Origin: Flavobacterium cheongpyeongense
GTDB lineage: Bacteria; Bacteroidota; Bacteroidia; Flavobacteriales; Flavobacteriaceae
DNA length: 64,000 bases
Assembly: GCF_003202435.1 (NCBI RefSeq)
Contig: NZ_QJHK01000003.1
Location: forward strand, 186,001 to 250,000
Direction: 5' to 3'
Positions 1-8,987 of the stretch are shown in pieces; position 1 is the first letter of the stretch; every line of letters starts with the position of its first letter. The notes under the pieces were generated by a model that saw nothing but the letters and a program-made list of their open reading frames with translations, was not told the origin of the DNA and did no database searches. The translations under genes were made by a program, and so were the position numbers.

Positions 1-3000
1 CCTCATCGACAGTGATAATACTCGTGGCAACAGCTTTCTTTTTACCTTGTAGCAACGCTATTTTTTCCTCGATAGTGTCTTTGCAAATCATTCGGTATGC
101 TATTACTTTTTGCTTTTGTCCAATACGGTAACAGCGGTCAATGGCTTGGTTTTCGACAGCAGGATTCCACCACGGATCTACCAGGAAAACATAATCGGCT
201 TCGGTTAAATTAAGTCCGGTTCCTCCGGCTTTTAGGCTAATTAAAAATACCCGAACATCAGTATTATTCTGAAAGTTATTTACTTTTTCTTCCCTATTGG
301 TCGTTTGACCGTCGAGATATTCGTAATAAATTTGTTCTTCGTCTAATCGTGTTTTAATGAGTTGAAGCATTTTTACAAATTGCGAAAAAACTAATATTTT
401 ATGATTTCCTGTTTTTTCTTTGATATTTTCAAGTAATAAATCCATTTTAACAGATTGATTTCCATAATCTTCCTCGTCCGAAATTAAGGCAGGCGAATTG
501 CATATTTGTCTCAATTTAGTCAATCCTTCCAAAATATACATTTGGGCATTTTCGACTCCGTTTTCGTCTATTTTATTGATGAGGTAATCACGGTATTTGT
601 TTTTAAAACTATCATAAACCTTTCGCTGTTCGTTGCCCATTTCACAATAAATAATACTTTCGGTTTTCTCCGGAAGTTCTTTTGCCACTTGCTCTTTGGT
701 TCTTCGGAGTAAGAAAGGAGCAATCATTTTACTTAATAAATGCGAGGCTTCGTGATTTTTTTCTTTGTCAATCGCATCTGAAAATTCGGTTTTAAAATGA
801 GTCATATTACCCAATAATCCCGGATTGATAAAGTTCATCTGAGCATATAAATCGAAGGTGTTGTTTTCGATTGGCGTACCGGTCAGTACTAGTCGATTAT
901 ACGAATTCAATAAACGAACGGCTTTGTATCGTTTGGAATTTGGGTTTTTAATAGCCTGGCTTTCGTCCAGAATAATATAATTAAATTTGAAGTCTTTCAT
1001 AAATTCCACATCATTCAATAATGAGCCATAAGTAGAAATAATTAGATCATATTTAGAGAAATCGTCTTTGTTTTCCATTCGATTAGAACCTACAAAAGCC
1101 AGCATTTTTAGTGATGGGCAAAATTTAGCAATTTCGTTTTTCCAATTAAAAATCAAAGAAGTGGGTGCAATAATTAATGATGGCAGACATTTTTTGTCTT
1201 TCTCTTTCAAATATTGCAAAAATGTGATGGCTTGCAATGTTTTTCCTAATCCCATATCATCTGCCAAGCAACCACCCAATTGGTTTTTGTCCAAAAAGGT
1301 AAGCCAATTTAACCCGTGGTGCTGATAATCTCTTAATTTGGCTTTGATACCTTTTGGAATCGGAACTTCTTCTATGTTAGAAATGTTCTGTAAACGCTTC
1401 TTTTTTTCTAACAATTCGATCAGAAACGGAGGTTTTTTCTCCATTTCTTCAAACAATTCGTCGATGATTCCAAACTGATAATTTGAAAGTTTGATACCAT
1501 CTTTCTTGATTTCTCCTACTTTAAAATAGTTGGAGAATTTCTTCATCCATTCTTCGGGCAGAATTCCTAGCGTTCCATCTCCAAGCGCTACATAATTGCT
1601 TCGTTTTAAAAATGCTTTTTGCAGTTCTTTTAAACCCACTTTTTGATCACCAAAACTAATGTCAATTTCTAAATCGAACCAGTCAATATCTGATTTTAAA
1701 CCAATTTTAATAACGGGTTTGTTGATGTTGAATTTGAATGATTTCAAATTCTTGGCCCCAAAAACTTTCATTTCCTGTTGGTGCATTCTATCGGTAGCGT
1801 GCAGCATCCAATAGTTTTCCATTAGTTGTTGTGGCGTGAGAAAAAAGAACTCGTCCTGTTCCGCAAATGCGGGATGTAAACCTCTAAATTCTTCTATGAA
1901 ATTATCCTCAAAAGATTGATTTCTTTTTTGAAATAAAATGGATTTTTTGGCTGTGTCATTCTTTGATTCTTCGAAAAGCATTTCATTCGAAAAAACGGGA
2001 ATCAATCTATTTGGGTATTGAACTGCAGGTTTAAAAACGATATATTGGCCTTCAAAATCGGTAATATAAACATGTTTTTCGAGAGTTGTTTCCTCGATTT
2101 CGGCTTTGCTTTTTTTGAAAATAGCCGATTGAATTTCAAATTTTTCAGATAAGGGCTGTATGATCTTTTCAAAAAAATCAGGTGTGTCTTTTTTTAGATA
2201 ATTAATCTCTGCATAATCGCTAAAATGGTTGAGATATAGCGAAAGTTTAGCATCATTAATAGGTACAATTACCTCATCTACAAAAATGAATAAAGGCGAT
2301 ATTTGTATGGCAGAGGCATCTAAATTATAGTTTTTTTCGTCTAGCGAAACTTTAGCTTTTAGGGTATAAAAATAGGCCGTTTCACTTATTGTAAAAAATA
2401 ACTTTATCTTTTTGTTGTCATAGATACAGCGGGTTAAGTTTTTGCAAACTAAGTTTTTACTACCTTCATAAGTATAACTAAAATTGCTCTGAAAAACGTC
2501 CAAAAGTTTTTGACTGGCATCTATGGCTTTTTTTAAATAATTTACGTCTTTGGTAGTTTTGTATTTGGACAATGCAGTATTGATTTGCATCGTTTTTACA
2601 ATCAAACTTTGCTCTTCCTCTGAACTATATATTGTCAAAGCATCTTCAAAATTGTAGGTGTTTATTCGTGTAATCGAGGAAGAAAAATCGGTTTTGGTTT
2701 TATTATATTTGGCTTGAAAAAGAATTAGTTCTTGGAATTTTTTTCTCTCAAACTCAAAATAGACTCCTAAACCAAAATCGTTATCTTTATTTTCTGAAAA
2801 AGGTAAATTTATGGTAGTTTCTACTTCTTTGGTCTTGAATATTTTGGAGTAGTCTCTGGAGTCGGTAGTAATATTTTTGGCTTTTGGTTTGACTTCAAAT
2901 CCTTTGGTTGTGATTTTAAAACTAAAAATGCTATTGTAATCATCCTCCGTTGTGAAGCCATATTTCGCAATTGATTCTTTTATTTTTTCTGCGATATAGT

Positions 3001-3670
3001 TTTTAGCGAAGAAATTTTCTCCAAAAATCATTTCTATTTCTTGTAATGCTTTACCAGTATGCTCACATGGTTTTTTTGCTTTGGTACATGTACATTCAAA
3101 TTCTAAAACTTCGGTTTCGGGATTGTACTTAAATATTTGTTTAGAAGAGTGCCAACCCGTAGTTTGAGTGTTTACTTCGGTTTGGGATACTGCTGTGATT
3201 TTGTAATCATCATAATTGTAGCCACGGTATCTGGGAGCAGCCGTCAAATTAGTAATAGTTTTTTCGGTAATAATTCCGTCGGTTAGTTTGACTTGGTTGC
3301 CTTTGAGTTTTTCAGTTTTGTTTGTTGTTGCAACAGGTATTTCTTCGAAAAGAGTATATGTTTTGTCCTGTTTCGGAGCTATTGCTGGTACCACATGACT
3401 ATAATCTTCAATGATTAGCTGCAAAGAGGCAATTACGTGTTTGCAAATACCAGAATATGTTTTTTTGTAGGGACAAGAGCAAGAGGTATTTATATTATTG
3501 TCTTCAATGTCGATTTCTATGATGTAAGCTTCGCCATAGCTGCCTTCGCATTCCAATTCAAACTTGCCAGGAGAGTATTCAGTAACTATGGGATATACAT
3601 AATTGGAATTACTTCTTGAATTGGGATTGCTATATGTTTTGATGTATTTTTTTATCGCCTTGATGTCCAT
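1..3670 (-). CDS. SNF2-family DEAD/DEAH helicase with two SWIM motifs (partial)
   Basis: Reading frame open from the ATG at 3670 to the left window edge, about 1,223 codons, so a short C-terminal piece is missing. A SWIM zinc-binding motif is at C64-x-C66 with C76-x-H78, and a second CxC...CxH set is at C193, C195, C202 and H204. The C-terminal half is a Swi2/SNF2 ATPase: motif I DDMGLGKT at 804-811, a DESQ box at 902-905, and motif VI (QAIDRCYRIGQ) close to the edge. Proteins of this type are predicted DNA translocases that remodel protein-DNA complexes; the cellular role in Bacteroidota is not established. It is transcribed away from the M3 peptidase terminator at 3717-3744. The helicase call is firm, the biological role unknown. 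Confidence 0.93.
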   Translation of the reverse strand, partial: MDIKAIKKYIKTYSNPNSRSNSNYVYPIVTEYSPGKFELECEGSYGEAYIIEIDIEDNNINTSCSCPYKKTYSGICKHVIASLQLIIEDYSHVVPAIAPKQDKTYTLFEEIPVATTNKTEKLKGNQVKLTDGIITEKTITNLTAAPRYRGYNYDDYKITAVSQTEVNTQTTGWHSSKQIFKYNPETEVLEFECTCTKAKKPCEHTGKALQEIEMIFGENFFAKNYIAEKIKESIAKYGFTTEDDYNSIFSFKITTKGFEVKPKAKNITTDSRDYSKIFKTKEVETTINLPFSENKDNDFGLGVYFEFERKKFQELILFQAKYNKTKTDFSSSITRINTYNFEDALTIYSSEEEQSLIVKTMQINTALSKYKTTKDVNYLKKAIDASQKLLDVFQSNFSYTYEGSKNLVCKNLTRCIYDNKKIKLFFTISETAYFYTLKAKVSLDEKNYNLDASAIQISPLFIFVDEVIVPINDAKLSLYLNHFSDYAEINYLKKDTPDFFEKIIQPLSEKFEIQSAIFKKSKAEIEETTLEKHVYITDFEGQYIVFKPAVQYPNRLIPVFSNEMLFEESKNDTAKKSILFQKRNQSFEDNFIEEFRGLHPAFAEQDEFFFLTPQQLMENYWMLHATDRMHQQEMKVFGAKNLKSFKFNINKPVIKIGLKSDIDWFDLEIDISFGDQKVGLKELQKAFLKRSNYVALGDGTLGILPEEWMKKFSNYFKVGEIKKDGIKLSNYQFGIIDELFEEMEKKPPFLIELLEKKKRLQNISNIEEVPIPKGIKAKLRDYQHHGLNWLTFLDKNQLGGCLADDMGLGKTLQAITFLQYLKEKDKKCLPSLIIAPTSLIFNWKNEIAKFCPSLKMLAFVGSNRMENKDDFSKYDLIISTYGSLLNDVEFMKDFKFNYIILDESQAIKNPNSKRYKAVRLLNSYNRLVLTGTPIENNTFDLYAQMNFINPGLLGNMTHFKTEFSDAIDKEKNHEASHLLSKMIAPFLLRRTKEQVAKELPEKTESIIYCEMGNEQRKVYDSFKNKYRDYLINKIDENGVENAQMYILEGLTKLRQICNSPALISDEEDYGNQSVKMDLLLENIKEKTGNHKILVFSQFVKMLQLIKTRLDEEQIYYEYLDGQTTNREEKVNNFQNNTDVRVFLISLKAGGTGLNLTEADYVFLVDPWWNPAVENQAIDRCYRIGQKQKVIAYRMICKDTIEEKIALLQGKKKAVATSIITVDE

Positions 3671-3716
3671 TCTAATTCTTGTTTTGTCAAAAGTATAGAA
3701 AGATTTGTTTTCTAAG

Positions 3717-3744
3717 AAAACCGAAGTATTCCTACCTCGGTTTT
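3717..3744 (-). terminator. Hairpin terminator after the M3 peptidase
   Basis: On the minus strand AAAACCGA pairs with TCGGTTTT (8 bp), followed by one mismatch and three further pairs around a GGAA loop. It lies about 40 bases past the stop of the M3 peptidase and ends in Ts. It could serve as a simple intrinsic terminator before the helicase gene. Confidence 0.6.
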
Positions 3745-3745
3745 A

Positions 3746-3785
3746 AAATATCTAATAATCTAAGAAGTCTAACGATCTAACAAAT
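3746..3785. repeat. Short word-repeat island (TCTAA words)
   Basis: The 40 bases between the terminator and the peptidase stop are made of near-identical short words: TCTAA or TCTAAG/TCTAAC recurs about five times at 8-10 base spacing. No hairpin or gene is evident. It resembles other word-repeat islands in this window, each with a different word. Confidence 0.5.
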
Positions 3786-5813
3786 CTATAATAATCCCGC
3801 TCTCTTCAACAAAGCTTCCGGTTTTGGTTCCTGACCTCTGAAACGTTTGTATAAAGTCATCGGATGTTCTGTTCCTCCTTTTGAAAGGACATTGTCTTTA
3901 AATTTTGTTGCAACTTCTGTGTTGAAAATGCCTTCTTCCTGAAAATATTCAAAAGCATCAGCATCCAATACTTCAGCCCATTTGTAGCTGTAATATCCGG
4001 ATGAATAACCTCCCTGAAAAATATGCGAAAACGCCGTACTCATCGCATTTTCTTTTACATCCGGATACAATTGTGTGTTCGCAAATTGGTCTGTTTCAAA
4101 AGCTTTTAAATCGGTAATATTGATTGGATCCTGTCCGTGCCATGCCATGTCCAGCAATCCAAAACTCAACTGACGCAATGTCGCTATTCCTTCCTGAAAA
4201 CTGGCACTTTCCTTAATTTTCTGAACATATTCAATCGGAATAATTTCACCCGTTTCGTAATGATTCGCAAACAAAGCCAAAGCTTCCGGCTCATAACACC
4301 AGTTTTCCATAATCTGACTTGGTAATTCTACAAAGTCCCAGAAGACAGAAGTTCCTGATAAACTCGGATATGTTGTGTTAGCCAGCATTCCGTGTAATCC
4401 GTGCCCGAATTCGTGGAATAAAGTGGTTACTTCGTTAAAAGTTAATAACGAAGGTTTTGTTTCGGTTGGTTTTGTAAAGTTACAAACGTTCGAAATATGC
4501 GGTCTTTCGTTTACGCCGTCTTTTACATATTGCGATTTGAATGAAGTCATCCACGCACCGTTTCTTTTTCCTTTTCTAGGGAAGAAATCAGCATAGAAAA
4601 TCGAAACCAAATTGTTGTCAGCATCTCTTACTTCATAAGTGGTAACTTCTTCGTGGTATTTATCGATATCAAAAACTTCGGTAAATGTTAAACCATATAA
4701 TTTTTTGGCAACGGTAAAAGCACCTTCTAAAACTTTTTCTAACTGAAAATACGGTTTTAGTTTTTCATCATCCAAATTGAAAAGCTGTTGTTTTAATTTT
4801 TCAGAATAATATGCGCCGTCCCATTTTTCTAATTGTTCGATTCCGTCTAGTTCTTTCGCAAAAGCAGTTAATTCAGCAAATTCTTTTTGAGCGGCAGGTT
4901 TTGCTTTTGCCAATAAATCATTTAAAAAAGAAAAAACTTTCTCTGGACTTTCGGCCATTCTTTCTTCCAAAACAAAATGAGCATGTGTTTTATACCCTAA
5001 TAAATTGGCTCTTTCATGACGAAGTTTGGCAATTTTCAGAACATTTTCCTCATTGTTGAATTCGTTCTTTTGGAAACCTTTTGCGCCAAAAGCAATTGCC
5101 ATTTTTTTACGCAGTTCACGATTGTCGGCATAAGTCAAAAACGGAACATAACTTGGATAGTCTAAAGTAAAAATCCAGCCTTCTTTTTCCTGATTTTTGG
5201 CTAATAATCTAGCAGCTTCGATTGTGCCTTCTGGTAAACCTGATAAATCTTTCTCATCCGTTAAATGCAATTCGAAGTTGTTGGTTTCTGCCAAAACATT
5301 TTCGCCAAACTGCAAACTCAATTTCGATAATTCTTTGTCTATTTCGCGTAAGCGGTCTTTTTTATCTTCGGCAAGATTAGCTCCGTTTCTGGAGAAACTT
5401 TTGTATTTTTTGTCTAAAAGCGTAGTTTGTTCCGGGTTGAGGTTCAGACTTTCCTTTTGATTGTAAACTGCTTTTATTTTGGCGAATAATTCCGCATTTA
5501 GTGTAATATCATTTCCGAATTCAGCTAATAAAGGCGAAACTTCCTGAGCAATTTTCTGCATTTCGTCATTCGTTTCCGCCGAATTCAAATTGAAGAAAAT
5601 ACTCGAAAGACGATCCAGAATCTCACCCGAAAATTCCATTGCCAGAATAGTATTCTCAAAAGTTGGTGCTTCCTGATTATTTACGATGCTATCAATTTCG
5701 GCTTTCGCCAAAGCAATTCCTTCCTGAAAAGCCGGAAAATAATCTTCGATTTTAATTTGCGAAAAAGGCGCAGTATTATGTTTGGTGTTGAAGTATTGTG
5801 TTAATACGCTCAT
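3786..5813 (-). CDS. M3-family zinc metallopeptidase (oligopeptidase A / Dcp type)
   Basis: 675-residue peptidase of the thimet oligopeptidase/Dcp family, which cleaves short peptides with one catalytic zinc. The zinc site is visible as H467-E468-F469-G470-H471, with the third ligand E496 25 residues later. The helical N-terminal half (about 1-250) and catalytic C-terminal half have the usual family length. No signal peptide is seen, so it probably acts in the cytoplasm on peptides from protein turnover. Whether it is an endo-oligopeptidase or a dipeptidyl carboxypeptidase cannot be read from the sequence. The toxin gene starts upstream on the same strand with a 24-base gap; its own promoter was not identified. 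Confidence 0.95.
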   Translation of the reverse strand: MSVLTQYFNTKHNTAPFSQIKIEDYFPAFQEGIALAKAEIDSIVNNQEAPTFENTILAMEFSGEILDRLSSIFFNLNSAETNDEMQKIAQEVSPLLAEFGNDITLNAELFAKIKAVYNQKESLNLNPEQTTLLDKKYKSFSRNGANLAEDKKDRLREIDKELSKLSLQFGENVLAETNNFELHLTDEKDLSGLPEGTIEAARLLAKNQEKEGWIFTLDYPSYVPFLTYADNRELRKKMAIAFGAKGFQKNEFNNEENVLKIAKLRHERANLLGYKTHAHFVLEERMAESPEKVFSFLNDLLAKAKPAAQKEFAELTAFAKELDGIEQLEKWDGAYYSEKLKQQLFNLDDEKLKPYFQLEKVLEGAFTVAKKLYGLTFTEVFDIDKYHEEVTTYEVRDADNNLVSIFYADFFPRKGKRNGAWMTSFKSQYVKDGVNERPHISNVCNFTKPTETKPSLLTFNEVTTLFHEFGHGLHGMLANTTYPSLSGTSVFWDFVELPSQIMENWCYEPEALALFANHYETGEIIPIEYVQKIKESASFQEGIATLRQLSFGLLDMAWHGQDPINITDLKAFETDQFANTQLYPDVKENAMSTAFSHIFQGGYSSGYYSYKWAEVLDADAFEYFQEEGIFNTEVATKFKDNVLSKGGTEHPMTLYKRFRGQEPKPEALLKRAGLL

Positions 5814-5837
5814 TTTAAAATATAATTTAATTAGAAA

Positions 5838-6125
5838 TCATAGTTTGAATTTCTCCAGATTTTGAAAATTATTCCAAAAACGAAGTAATTCCAGATTGTT
5901 GTTTTCGATACGGTAAAAAAGTGAAATGTGTTTTGTAATGACAATTTTATAGACGCTTTTGTAATTCGTTTTAATAAATAAAACATTGTCATTTTGTAAA
6001 AGAGTAATTATGGTATTTGCTTTTTCAATGAAATTAAAAGCAACTTTTTCAGACCATTCAGCTTCCAGATAATCGATATTGTTCCAAAAGTCTTTTTTAG
6101 CTTTTGGAGCCCAGATTACATTCAT
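5838..6125 (-). CDS. RelE/ParE-family toxin
   Basis: 95-residue protein with the pattern of ParE/RelE toxins: an N-terminal strand followed by a helix beginning A-K-K-D-F, an F-N-F-I-E-K helix, and C-terminal strands ending in L-L-R-F-W-N-N. Family members are either mRNA interferases (RelE) or gyrase poisons (ParE); the sequence does not decide which. It overlaps the upstream antitoxin-like gene by one base (TAATG), the normal arrangement for a co-translated type II toxin-antitoxin operon. The pair sits between purE and the M3 peptidase. Confidence 0.85.
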   Translation of the reverse strand: MNVIWAPKAKKDFWNNIDYLEAEWSEKVAFNFIEKANTIITLLQNDNVLFIKTNYKSVYKIVITKHISLFYRIENNNLELLRFWNNFQNLEKFKL

Positions 6126-6352
6126 TATTTAAAGTATTTTGAATAGCGATTTCTGGTTTCTTCCATTACCACATCATGATCAATCCCTTCATTGTTTTCT
6201 AAAGAATAAATAGCTTCGTTAATCTTAGTTTTCTGTTCTTCCGAAAGATTTTCTTTGGATTGAATAAAATCAACAATTTCCTGAATCAAATCAGGATTAT
6301 CAATGTCTAAAACAATTTTAGCCAATTCTATTTTAGAAGTTTGAATGTTCAT
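6125..6352 (-). CDS. Antitoxin of the RelE/ParE module
   Basis: 75-residue acidic helical protein (EEQKTKINEAIYSLEN...), first gene of a two-gene operon with the RelE/ParE toxin. It lacks a clear ribbon-helix-helix or HTH motif. It resembles the short antitoxin-like proteins that commonly precede RelE/ParE genes in Bacteroidota. Position, size and the one-base overlap support the antitoxin role; neutralisation is inferred. Confidence 0.75.
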   Translation of the reverse strand: MNIQTSKIELAKIVLDIDNPDLIQEIVDFIQSKENLSEEQKTKINEAIYSLENNEGIDHDVVMEETRNRYSKYFK

Positions 6353-6416
6353 TTTGCTTTTTTCTCAAAGTTAAGTTTTTCTTTCAAAAAAGAATAATAA
6401 TGATTCGTTAAGTTTA

Positions 6417-6502
6417 TTTCACAAAGTTTCACAAAGAAAAAAACACAAAGACGCACAAAAATCTTTGTGTCTCTCTGTGTAACTTTTGTGTCTCTCTGTG
6501 AA
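6417..6502. repeat. Word-repeat island with inverted arms (CACAAAG / CTTTGTG)
   Basis: The purE-antitoxin spacer is built of CACAAAG words (four near-copies at 6420-6458) followed by their inverse, TTTGTGTCTCTCTGTG, in two near-copies at 6463-6500. ACACAAAGA and TCTTTGTGT can form a stem. It ends three bases before the purE stop codon. It may act as a weak terminator for purE, but its repeat structure goes beyond a simple hairpin. Confidence 0.6.
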
Positions 6503-6503
6503 A

Positions 6504-6989
6504 TTACTTCTTCAAACCTTCAGCCGCTTTATTAACCGCAGCTTTCAACTCTTCTTTGTAAGCAATAATCGTATCCAAAACTTTTTTGTCATGGCTTCCG
6601 ATAATTTGTGCTGCTAAAATTCCGGCATTTTTTGCACCATTTAGTGCGACAGTCGCAACTGGAACTCCACCCGGCATTTGCAGAATTGATAAAACCGAAT
6701 CCCAGCCGTCAATCGAATTGCTTGATTTTACCGGAACTCCAATTACTGGAAGCGGGGACATAGAAGCCACCATTCCTGGTAAATGTGCCGCACCCCCCGC
6801 TCCGGCAATAATTACCGAAATCCCGCGGTTATGTGCATTTTTACTGAAATCGAATAATTTTTCCGGCGTTCTGTGTGCCGAAACAATATCTACTTCAACT
6901 TCTACATTAAATTGTTTTAATATGTCAATGGCATCCTGCATGACTGGCATGTCTGAGATGCTTCCCATTATGATGGCTACTTTGCTCAT
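6504..6989 (-). CDS. purE: N5-carboxyaminoimidazole ribonucleotide mutase PurE
   Basis: 161 residues, full length for class I PurE, which converts N5-CAIR to CAIR in de novo purine synthesis. The N-terminal GSISDMPVM loop, the SAHRTPEKL segment with its active-site histidine, and the glycine-rich AGAGGAAHLPG segment are all present. Its partner enzyme PurK lies upstream on the same strand but is separated by two genes (ATPase and HNH) over about 2.1 kb. No TAnnTTTG element was seen directly upstream, so purE may be read through from the ATPase/HNH pair or from purK. Confidence 0.97.
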   Translation of the reverse strand: MSKVAIIMGSISDMPVMQDAIDILKQFNVEVEVDIVSAHRTPEKLFDFSKNAHNRGISVIIAGAGGAAHLPGMVASMSPLPVIGVPVKSSNSIDGWDSVLSILQMPGGVPVATVALNGAKNAGILAAQIIGSHDKKVLDTIIAYKEELKAAVNKAAEGLKK

Positions 6990-6999
6990 TTTGTTTGTT

Positions 7000-7036
7000 T
7001 TGTTTCAGGTTTAAAGTTTCAGGTTGTTTTGAGACC
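7000..7036. repeat. Short direct repeat upstream of purE
   Basis: TTTCAGGTT occurs twice in tandem, at about 7004 and 7016, within the 62-base gap between the HNH gene and purE, preceded by TTTG words. It is the same kind of short word repeat seen at other intergenic sites here. No promoter or hairpin is clear. Confidence 0.45.
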
Positions 7037-7051
7037 TAATTTTAATATGTT

Positions 7052-7648
7052 TTATTCTAAATCAGGAAGGAGACTTCTGATGTCAATATCAAATTCTTGA
7101 TCAATTGCTCTCAAATAAGATATTTGTTTAATATCGTCATCAATTAAGACTTTAAAAAAGACTTCTGCTGATTCACCATATATTGAAAGTTCTTTGGCTT
7201 TTCTTTTAATATATTTCTTCCTTTCGTCTGCTAAAATGATATCGTCGAGTTTTAAAAGTTTTACTAAATTAATAGCTTCCTGATCATCTAAATCAGAAAC
7301 ATGATAATCGCCATCATCATAAACTATTCTATCATCAAAATTATCATTTGTAGGATGTAAAACAGGTTGAAAGTCTTCCCATTTTGTTGATTTTTCTTTA
7401 TTCCATTGATGTTTGACTAAAAACCAATTTGAATAGGAATCATCTTTTGTTCCTTTTAAAGTTGGATCAAAATGTTCAATGTCTCTTGCATCAGCTCTTC
7501 CTAAATATTCTTCTGTATAAGCGCAAAACCCTTTTTGCTCTTTATATAAAATCTTCGAAATTTTTAAATTATTATTTGAATTGCCTTCGATGTAACCCAA
7601 ATTAGTTTTTATAATTTCTGAATCTTCATTCTTAAGAACTCTCCTCAT
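7052..7648 (-). CDS. HNH endonuclease, PtuB-like (Septu-type defence)
   Basis: 198-residue protein with an HNH core: C42, E58-H59 in IEHFDP, N74, and N83...K86 in the order H-N-N expected for the PtuB/TIGR02646-like group. The usual zinc-holding cysteines are mostly gone: CxxC reads CAYT and the second pair reads KHQW, so only C42 remains. It starts two bases after the stop of the ATPase gene, so the two are surely co-translated. PtuA ATPase plus PtuB HNH is the Septu anti-phage system and also accompanies some retrons; no reverse transcriptase is present here. The role is inferred from domain pairing; nuclease activity with the altered zinc site is uncertain. Confidence 0.75.
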   Translation of the reverse strand: MRRVLKNEDSEIIKTNLGYIEGNSNNNLKISKILYKEQKGFCAYTEEYLGRADARDIEHFDPTLKGTKDDSYSNWFLVKHQWNKEKSTKWEDFQPVLHPTNDNFDDRIVYDDGDYHVSDLDDQEAINLVKLLKLDDIILADERKKYIKRKAKELSIYGESAEVFFKVLIDDDIKQISYLRAIDQEFDIDIRSLLPDLE

Positions 7649-7650
7649 AT

Positions 7651-8973
7651 TTAGAAATTATAAGTGTCTCCGAGTTTAACGGTTTCTAATAATAATTCTT
7701 TTTTTCTTTTTGGATCAGTTTCGTTAGCTACTTCTTGTTTTAGAGCAACATATTTTTGATAAGCTTCTTCACCATATTTGTTGTAATAATTTACTCCAAA
7801 ATCATTTTTAAGCATGTCATTGGGATCGTCTCCAATTGGTGAACTTCCTCTTCGAACCGCAACTTTACCTTCATTATCGAAATATAAAATAAACCGCTCC
7901 TCTGGTTCAAATGAAGCTGCAATAAAAGGAGAATGTGTGGCAATAATAAATTGTGCATCGTGTGCCAGCCTCTGATAATGATCCATTAATTCCATTTGCA
8001 TATCTGGATATAATGATCTCTCAGGCTCATCAATTAAAATTATAGAATCTTTAGTTTCTAATTTGAATAGAGGTAAAAATGAAAGTAATAATCCTTTAGT
8101 TCCTGTACTAGTATTTTGGATTGGGATAATTTCTTCTGTTTTTTTGTTCTTTATTGGGATAGAATATTCGGTGTTAACCAAATCAACTTCCAAATTTAAT
8201 TTTTCCAAAAGAGGATTGAATTCTTTTGCAAATTCTTCAATTTTGTTAGGGTTTTCTTTTTGCCATTTATCAAATTCTAATTGGATTGTAGAAATGTCTG
8301 TAATTGGTTTTTTATGAACAAAATCAGACATTTTTTGAGTAAAATTTTTACGATAGCGTAAAATTTCTTGTAACAAGAAAAGCCACATTTCAGGCTCTAC
8401 ATTTTCATCAAAAGAGGAATTAAAATCTTCTTGACCGACAAAAGTTGTGTCAACGAGTTGAATCTTTTCTCGATATTTTTCAAATAAGTCAATTGGGTTT
8501 TTTGTAAAAATATCAATATTTTTATCTGAAATTAGATTAGCTTTAAAATAAAAAGCATTTTCGTTCTGTTTAGGTGTAATTAATTGTTCTGTTTCCCAAT
8601 TAGAAAGGACTTCATCTTTTTGAAACTCATAAAAGACAGGTTCAGTATTTGTTTCCCCGATTATAAAAGAACGATTTATAGTGCCTGATATAAAATTGAT
8701 AAGGCCTGATGGAATACAGTCAGAATTGCTATGGCTTGGTTTAACATGTTCTGTTAATTCTTCAAATCTAACTGCATTTTGTAATCTCAAAGATTCTTTG
8801 TAAATTAATTCCAACAAACCAGTCTTCCCAGTAGCACTTTGCCCAATAAAACATATTTTATCTAAAGGCTTTCCTCTTTTTTCTTCAATATGGAAATCTT
8901 CAGGATAAGTAAAATCAAAATCCAGATTTTCCAGATGTCTAAATTGATCGATATGTAATTTTGAGATTTTCAT
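7651..8973 (-). CDS. AAA/ABC-type ATPase, PtuA-like (Septu-type defence)
   Basis: 440-residue SMC/ABC-like ATPase. Walker A is G44-QSATGKT-51, the signature-like STGTKGLLL lies near 290, Walker B is ILIDEPE with D315/E316, and the H-switch is H347 in ATHSP. The N-terminal F-R-H-L-E-N segment is typical of RecF/OLD-like ATPases. No TOPRIM domain follows, so it is not an OLD or GajA nuclease. The HNH gene follows after two bases. The pair sits between purK and purE. A TAGCTTTG element 15 bases upstream gives it a possible promoter of its own. In Septu the ATPase is thought to control the HNH partner; that role here is inferred. Confidence 0.8.
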   Translation of the reverse strand: MKISKLHIDQFRHLENLDFDFTYPEDFHIEEKRGKPLDKICFIGQSATGKTGLLELIYKESLRLQNAVRFEELTEHVKPSHSNSDCIPSGLINFISGTINRSFIIGETNTEPVFYEFQKDEVLSNWETEQLITPKQNENAFYFKANLISDKNIDIFTKNPIDLFEKYREKIQLVDTTFVGQEDFNSSFDENVEPEMWLFLLQEILRYRKNFTQKMSDFVHKKPITDISTIQLEFDKWQKENPNKIEEFAKEFNPLLEKLNLEVDLVNTEYSIPIKNKKTEEIIPIQNTSTGTKGLLLSFLPLFKLETKDSIILIDEPERSLYPDMQMELMDHYQRLAHDAQFIIATHSPFIAASFEPEERFILYFDNEGKVAVRRGSSPIGDDPNDMLKNDFGVNYYNKYGEEAYQKYVALKQEVANETDPKRKKELLLETVKLGDTYNF

Positions 8974-8987
8974 GAATTCAATTTTTA

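Noticed and set aside
6586..7014. 142-codon plus-strand frame opposite purE
   Set aside because: It lies entirely antisense to a well-conserved enzyme, has no family motif and no promoter; a shadow of purE codon use.
7052..8973. ATPase/HNH pair as part of a retron
   Set aside because: No reverse transcriptase frame or msr/msd-like inverted sequence lies nearby.
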